Origin: Nostoc sp. NMS8
Lineage (GTDB): Bacteria; Cyanobacteriota; Cyanobacteriia; Cyanobacteriales; Nostocaceae
Length of the DNA stretch: 64,000 nucleotides
Reading direction: 5' to 3'
NCBI RefSeq assembly: GCF_017115045.1
Contig: NZ_JABXKK010000082.1
Coordinates: 1 to 64,000, forward strand
A program made the translations under genes and the position numbers. Below the pieces are notes generated by a model that saw only the letters and a list, made by a program, of their open reading frames with translations, made no database searches and had not been told where the DNA came from. Of this stretch, positions 57,501-64,000 are shown in pieces (the stretch's first letter is position 1; the number at the start of each line of letters is the position of its first letter).

Positions 57501-60435
57501 TTCCTAACTCAATTTCCCCTGTGATACAAAGAATCACGCCATACCAAGCGTAAGCCAGTGTGGATACAGTCGCATTGCCTTGTTGAATCGATAAGCAAAC
57601 CTGTTTACACACTATCATTGGCAACAGAGGCGGAACCGCTTGATAGATTGCTGCTGTCACTGCTGCCAGAATTCGGATGACTGCTAGGGCTTCAGGATCA
57701 GTCATTTCAGGCAATTTCAGCAATTCTTCTAACTGCTTTTCGTTCAAGAGTAACTGAGTTTCTTGTAAACTTTGATTAATCTCTGCTGGGCTAGGCTGGG
57801 TTGGAAATACAATTCCAAATAATTCCAGAACTGTGAGGGCGATTTTGATAGCTTCGGATTGTTTGCTCTGCGCCACATAGGCCAGAATTTTTACTTCGTA
57901 GACTTTAATAGTGTTTAGTAAGTTCTGAGCATTGTGCAACACATCATCCACAAGTTGCTCCATTAACTCAAAATCACCGCTCAAACAAGCAACTTCGGCA
58001 GCTAACTCATGTAAAGCTAAAGTTATTTCATAACAATGCTGCCAACTTTCTATAGTTAGCAGTTCAATACCTTGATTTAAATACTGCATTGCAGCTACAT
58101 AAGCAGTTGAAGATTTTGCCTTTTGTCCAGCCGCAAAATTGAGCATTGCTAGTTCGGAACGCTCAGTTTGATTACTAATTAATGCGACTCCCTGATTCAA
58201 CTGGTTAACAATTTCAAACAGTTTCTCGTCTCGCTCCTGTTCGGGTGTGGCATTAAGTAACCTTTGTCCAATTTTGAGATGCGTCAGTTGTTTTTGGTTT
58301 TCGGAAATAAGAGAATAGGCAGCTTGTTGTACTCGATCGTGCGAAAATCTATATTTAGCTAAATGTTTATTGTTATTTTTATTTTGACTTGCTAATTTTT
58401 CATTATTTTCCCCTTGATAAAGTTTATAAATATCGCTAATTGGTACAACCAACCCTTCTTGTAAAGCTTGCCATAAATCAGCAGATGTCTCGGTTTCAAG
58501 TTGTTCTGCAACAATAGCTAAAGTTACCAAATCAAACTGATTGCCAATACAAGCTGCTAACTGCAATATATTTTGAGTGGATGACGATAATTTTCGTAAT
58601 TGCAAACCCATAAAGGCAACAATATCATCTGTAATCGATTGTTCATTGATTTGGGCAATATCACACTGCCAACACCCAGACTCAAAGTTAAATTGAATGA
58701 GATTCTCGTGATGCAATGCCTTGAGAAACTGGATAGCGAAAAATGGATTACCTTGAGTTTTCTGCAATACCAATTGAGAAAGAGGTAATGCCAAGTTTTC
58801 TGTACACTTAAGTGTCTCAGCAACTAATTGATTTACTTGCCCTTGACTAAGTGGTACTAAAGTAATCGTATTAATCGTAGCTGTTGTTTTTTGGATATCA
58901 CTCAAAGTCAACATTAATGGGTGTGCTGGATTAACTTCGTTATTACGATAAGCACCAATTAAGAACAGATGCTTGGTATCAGTCATTAATAACTGCATTA
59001 ACATTAACGATGCTGAATCAGCCCATTGCAAATCGTCTAAAAAAATTACTAATGGATGTTTGTCAATAGTAAAGACTTGAGTAAATTTCTGGAATAATAA
59101 ATTAAATCGATTTTGTGCCGCGCTTCCTGATAATTCTGTAACGGGTGGTTGTTGACCAATGATTTTTTCTAATTCGGGGATGACTTCAATAATTACTTGT
59201 CCATTATCACCTAGAGCCGCTAAAATCTTATTTTTAAATTGTTGAATTTTAACATTGCTTTCTGTTAATAATTGCTCCATTAAATCTCGGAATGCTTGCA
59301 CAAATGCACTGAAGGGAATATTCCGTTGATATTGGTCATATTTACCTTTAATAAAATAACCGCGTTGTTTGACAATTGGTTTATGAATTTCGTTAACGAC
59401 AACGGTTTTACCAATACCTGAAAAACCAGCTACCAGCATCATTTCTGTTGCACCAAGGCTAACTCTTTCAAATGCTTGCAGTAGGGTTGATACTTCGGTT
59501 TCTCGTCCATAAAGTTTATCAGGAATGATGAAGCGATCGCACACATCCCGTTGTCCAATTTCAAAGCCTTGAATCTTACCATCAACTTGTAGCTGATGCA
59601 AACATTTTTCTAAATCAAACTTTAGTCCCGATGCACTTTGATATCTATCTTCGGCATTTTTTGCCATCAATTTCATCACGATATCTGACAAGATTTGCGG
59701 AATCTCTTCACCTTTGACTTCCCAAAGGGATGGTGGTATCTTTGCTAAATGACAATGTACTAATTCCATCGGGTCGTTTGATTGAAACGGTAAAACTCCA
59801 GTCAATAACTCGTAAAAAGTCACACCTAATGAATAGAAGTCAGTACGGTAGTCAATCCCCCGATTCATTCTGCCTGTTTGTTCAGGAGAAATATAACGAA
59901 GTGTCCCTTCTAACACATTGGGATTCATCAATGTTTGAGTTTCCCGTGGTAGTAGGGATGCAATACTAAAGTCAATTAATTTAACTTGTTTGGTTTTGGG
60001 ATTAATTAAAATATTGGCGGGTTTGATATCTTTATGAATAATCCGCTCTCGATATAATATATCTAAGGTATTGCACAGTGCGATCGCAATCCGTAAAAAC
60101 TCTTCACCAGACGCGCTATACCGCCCCTGCTCAGAGGTGAAATAATTTTTGAGAGAAATCCCGCCAAAATCTTCCATCACCAAGGCATAGCCATTCTGAT
60201 AGGCTTGGAGGCTATAGGTTTGGACGATTAGCGGTGAGTTGAGATTTTTAGCAATGGTGTACTGATTGCGAAACGACAAGAGTTCACTGAAACTCGGATA
60301 AGGATTTTTCAGTAGTTTAATGACTACAGGTAATGAGTCGGTTTCTCGATACCCTCGATAAACTAGAGTTCTAGAACCATTGTAGAGTTCTTCACTTACC
60401 TTGTATCCGGGAATATTCACAGGATTACTAACCAT
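54571..60435 (-). CDS. Trifunctional Ser/Thr kinase - AAA ATPase - sensor histidine kinase
   Basis: A 1954-residue fusion typical of Nostocales. Domain order: a Hanks-type kinase (about 10-270; HKDIKPANI with D136, DFSIASLL), where the kinase has HKD instead of HRD and DFS instead of DFG; an AAA/NB-ARC-like ATPase (Walker A GFSGIGKTVV, K343; Walker B FLDDLQWAD near 460); a long TPR-like helical region (about 700-1320); GAF (about 1390-1540); PAS (about 1555-1670); and a histidine kinase (phospho-acceptor H1689 in VAHEMNNP, N-box FANAIDALDE, G-boxes DNANGMNE and GKGTGLGLA). It likely integrates phosphorylation-type signals; no partner response regulator is encoded nearby. In other cyanobacteria such fusions are linked to stress or nitrogen-related signalling, which cannot be assigned here. 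Confidence 0.92.
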   Translation of the reverse strand: MVSNPVNIPGYKVSEELYNGSRTLVYRGYRETDSLPVVIKLLKNPYPSFSELLSFRNQYTIAKNLNSPLIVQTYSLQAYQNGYALVMEDFGGISLKNYFTSEQGRYSASGEEFLRIAIALCNTLDILYRERIIHKDIKPANILINPKTKQVKLIDFSIASLLPRETQTLMNPNVLEGTLRYISPEQTGRMNRGIDYRTDFYSLGVTFYELLTGVLPFQSNDPMELVHCHLAKIPPSLWEVKGEEIPQILSDIVMKLMAKNAEDRYQSASGLKFDLEKCLHQLQVDGKIQGFEIGQRDVCDRFIIPDKLYGRETEVSTLLQAFERVSLGATEMMLVAGFSGIGKTVVVNEIHKPIVKQRGYFIKGKYDQYQRNIPFSAFVQAFRDLMEQLLTESNVKIQQFKNKILAALGDNGQVIIEVIPELEKIIGQQPPVTELSGSAAQNRFNLLFQKFTQVFTIDKHPLVIFLDDLQWADSASLMLMQLLMTDTKHLFLIGAYRNNEVNPAHPLMLTLSDIQKTTATINTITLVPLSQGQVNQLVAETLKCTENLALPLSQLVLQKTQGNPFFAIQFLKALHHENLIQFNFESGCWQCDIAQINEQSITDDIVAFMGLQLRKLSSSTQNILQLAACIGNQFDLVTLAIVAEQLETETSADLWQALQEGLVVPISDIYKLYQGENNEKLASQNKNNNKHLAKYRFSHDRVQQAAYSLISENQKQLTHLKIGQRLLNATPEQERDEKLFEIVNQLNQGVALISNQTERSELAMLNFAAGQKAKSSTAYVAAMQYLNQGIELLTIESWQHCYEITLALHELAAEVACLSGDFELMEQLVDDVLHNAQNLLNTIKVYEVKILAYVAQSKQSEAIKIALTVLELFGIVFPTQPSPAEINQSLQETQLLLNEKQLEELLKLPEMTDPEALAVIRILAAVTAAIYQAVPPLLPMIVCKQVCLSIQQGNATVSTLAYAWYGVILCITGEIELGNQAGELALDLLAKSRSQEFKASTINMVYPFVKPWKYHIQTSLVPLLEGYQSGLEMGALEYAAYCAYNYCSLSFFLGKELTVLEKEMAAYSQALAQLKQEVAYNYLNIFYQSTLNLGSTSVSQSYLPWQFQGVVYNEAKMLPLHQTANDLYAIGTLYVNKLILCYLFQEWDEAIVVADYAQQYLDGVAGCIMVAIFHFYDSLTQLAILPDTCEEKQEILQQRVLVNQQKLKQWTSHAPMNFQHKYYLVEAEKYRVYGQKTDAMELYDLAIQLAQKNQYLQEEALANELAAKFYLDWGREKVAQTYMQEAYYCYARWGAKAKIEDLEKRYPQLLQPILQQRQINFNPLETIAFSSGTSSSHRASTTTNTSISNALDFTSILKAAQTISSSLELDQLIASLTSIILENSGAKKAVLILPQDDIWQVRAITFINHEKIQTILESQLLDDCQDIPVKAINYVKNTQKTVVIDNCKTDIIGLIGEYMYRTQPQSVLCTPIMNQGRLVGIIYLENQLTQGVFTSDRLSAINFLCTQAAIALENAQLYNHLQERDKFLSSIYEGVGCLIFVTDIRDNGRYEYTGWSKSCELTVGIPASQVLGKSPQEVMAPDESAAIEQKYLHCFQTGIPITYEECLTFNDQKIWLLTTLSPLKDETGKVYRVVGTTINITARKQAEKIVTEKSQALGIVLKDLQQAQLQIVQSEKMSALGNLVAGVAHEMNNPLGFIAASLKQAKPTIADVVQHLKLYQQSLPNPSAEIIDHAEEIDLNYSLEDLPKSIDSMVMACDRLKNISTSLRTFSRADKDYKVPFNIHEGIDSTILILKHRLKPNEQRPAIEVITEYGNLPKVECFPGQLNQVFMNIFANAIDALDESNTGRSFAEIKENPHQITIKTSLKDHQVEIKIADNANGMNEEVKDKIFDHLFTTKSVGKGTGLGLAIARQIIVEKHSGSIQCNSSPGQGTEFVITIPVRQIAEEVHPICFG

Positions 60436-60823
60436 ACTGCTAAATCTTTAAGACTTCCAGATTTAGTGTTCCCAGAATATATAAGGTTATTGATAGATAA
60501 GGGACAGCGAGATGCTATGCGATCGCAACATGGCAGGTTATTCCGTTGAGAGAATGCCTCAATTCCCCAGCGATCGCCTCTGGATATTTCTTCGCTAGTC
60601 CCTACAAACAGGTGCAGGTACGAAATATATAGGGTTTCGAGGTTCAGAACAAAAAAACAAGCGATCGCTTCGGTAACGATTTTCCTTGCTTGTAGGCTCG
60701 CTTTGCCGGAGGATTGGCTATATTTCTGATTACCTGCACTGTTATGTAGAGACTACCATCGCATTGTTCTTGTTGGGAACTGATATATTACTTATTATTT
60801 TTTTATATATTTTAATTATTCAC

Positions 60824-60949
60824 TTAACTGTCTACTTAATTATTTTCTTAACTGTCTTAACTGTCTTAACTGTCTACTTAATTATTTTCTTAACTGTCTT
60901 AACTGTCTTAACTGTCTACTTAATTATTTTTTTAACTGTCTTAACTATC
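60824..60949. repeat. 42-bp tandem repeat with nested 9-bp units
   Basis: Three near-perfect copies of a 42-bp unit begin at 60824, 60866 and 60908. Each is TTAACTGTC, then TACTTAATTATTTTC, then two more TTAACTGTC. The copies differ at only a few positions near the 3' end. The array is non-coding and lies 0.45 kb upstream of the geosmin synthase gene. Confidence 0.9.
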
Positions 60950-61252
60950 CAATTAATCATAACTAAACGTCTTAACTGTTATTGCATTTTATTGATAAAG
61001 CTGAGATTATCTTAAAGACAGATGTTTATAACTATTTTTGGAGATAAAGCAAAGATAATACTTAGCTGAAAGTGTATGACAAACTAACTTTCTTGGCGGG
61101 TTCAAGTTACTGCGGGGTGTGAACCTAGTCCTTCAAAAGTAGCAATTGATAGTCAATCAGTATATATTCATTCAGACTCCTGCATAATGAGATTTTACTA
61201 AAAAAACACTTAATTTATTTAAGTAGGCACAGCAAAAAGGAGATTATCTTAA

Positions 61253-61270
61253 AGAATTTCACGAAATTCT
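61253..61270. promoter_or_regulatory. Dyad AGAATTT-CACG-AAATTCT upstream of geosmin synthase
   Basis: Perfect 7-bp arms around a 4-bp spacer, 133 bp before the start codon. It overlaps the second copy of the direct repeat GAGATTATCTTAAAGA. A similar pair of motifs (ATTATCTTAAGAAT and AGAATTTCACGAAT) occurs at 20702-20746, upstream of the PPC/RTX gene. It could be a regulator site; the regulator is unknown. Confidence 0.4.
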
Positions 61271-61382
61271 GCTAAGAGTAATTTGTGATTTTTTCGATTA
61301 ATAAGGAGTATCTTCATGCTATCAAAGATTAACCAAAAATATCAAAAAATTAACAAGAATTAAATCAATACAATGAGCTTAA

Positions 61383-63761
<2,379 letters not shown>

Positions 63762-63829
63762 CTCAATCTGAGTCCCTATTCCGGTCAATCAAATAACTTG
63801 TCAACAAACATTACCAATGGAGATTCATC

Positions 63830-64000
63830 ATGACTAATACAGCAAACACTCCCCTAGAAAATCTAATTGAGCAACTGCCAATGGCTTTGCAGACCGAAGC
63901 GGCGCGGAAATTGGCAGGCACCACCAAAACCCAACCCCAGATGCAGGGAATTACCTCACGGTGGCTCTTAAAACTACTGCCTTGGGTAGAAACCGTGGGG
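63830..64000 (+). CDS. Family 2 encapsulin shell protein, N-terminal part (cut by window end)
   Basis: The first 57 codons of a gene running off the window. GGAG sits 7 bp before the ATG. After a variable head, the block [34 protein letters not shown] matches my recollection of the N-terminus of family 2 encapsulins (SrpI-like shells). Family 2B members carry an inserted cyclic-nucleotide-binding domain and were long annotated as Crp/Fnr-like regulators next to 2-methylisoborneol and geosmin synthase genes. The position 68 bp after geosmin synthase agrees. Whether the cNMP-binding insert is present cannot be seen because the gene is truncated by the window edge. Confidence 0.75.
   Translation, partial: MTNTANTPLENLIEQLPMALQTEAARKLAGTTKTQPQMQGITSRWLLKLLPWVETVG

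Noticed and set aside
60824..60949. CRISPR-like array
   Set aside because: The repeats are contiguous with no unique spacers.
60686..61015. 109-codon hydrophobic reading frame resembling a membrane protein
   Set aside because: Most of it is the translation of the 42-bp tandem repeat; there is no ribosome site or family resemblance.

Overview
The window looks like chromosomal DNA of a filamentous, probably heterocyst-forming cyanobacterium of the Nostoc/Anabaena type. The evidence is the very frequent HIP1 octamer GCGATCGC, a three-domain ferredoxin-NADP reductase with a phycobilisome-linker-like N-terminus (petH), phosphoribulokinase (prk), a cyanobacterial-type glutamate-cysteine ligase, a 1954-residue Ser/Thr kinase/ATPase/histidine kinase fusion, heptameric short repeats, several interspersed palindromic repeats, and a geosmin synthase. 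Species assignment is not possible by reading alone.

Layout. 0.3-11.6 kb: a methyltransferase, a GT39-type membrane glycosyltransferase, a MarR regulator with an HlyD/EmrA adaptor gene (three similar operator-like sites flank them), a GAF-GGDEF protein, a Uma2-type nuclease-like protein, a Ser/Thr kinase, an alpha/beta hydrolase and an SLH protein. 11.8-15.2 kb: a metallo-beta-lactamase-like protein with a degenerate metal motif, an MscS-type channel gene interrupted by an in-frame TAG, a histone-deacetylase-like hydrolase and a small membrane protein. 15.2-25.7 kb: an accessory block with a giant SF1 helicase carrying an IF2-N-like head and a phospholipase-D-type nuclease. This pairing resembles Mokosh anti-phage systems. 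The two genes are separated by a 4.1-kb stretch holding a 103-bp MITE with a 9-bp target duplication, a secreted PPC/RTX protein, and decayed pieces of a second helicase-PLD copy, so the module appears to have been duplicated in tandem and then partly lost.

26.2-39.6 kb is mostly housekeeping: gshA, trmL, a LysM-M23 peptidase, tRNA-Met, an ISAzo13-type transposase remnant, hom, petH, prk, metK and an ArsC/Spx-like protein. 40-54.4 kb: a pentapeptide-repeat protein, a second alpha/beta hydrolase, a DUF1206 membrane protein, a GHL10 glycosidase with a DUF2358 protein, a small DUF6883/DUF4926 pair, uvrA, tsaB, an AEC transporter, a VanY-type carboxypeptidase, penicillin-binding protein 2 and a stand-alone potA-like ATPase. 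54.6-64 kb: the giant trifunctional kinase, a 42-bp tandem repeat, then a bifunctional geosmin synthase followed 68 bp later by a gene cut by the window end whose N-terminus reads as a family 2 encapsulin shell protein.

Most interesting points: the split helicase/PLD module with its duplication scars; the geosmin synthase-encapsulin pair with repeated PTGLGT motifs in the cyclase; the nonsense-interrupted MscS gene; the MITE; and the putative MarR operators. All function calls rest on motifs read by eye; no database search was run.
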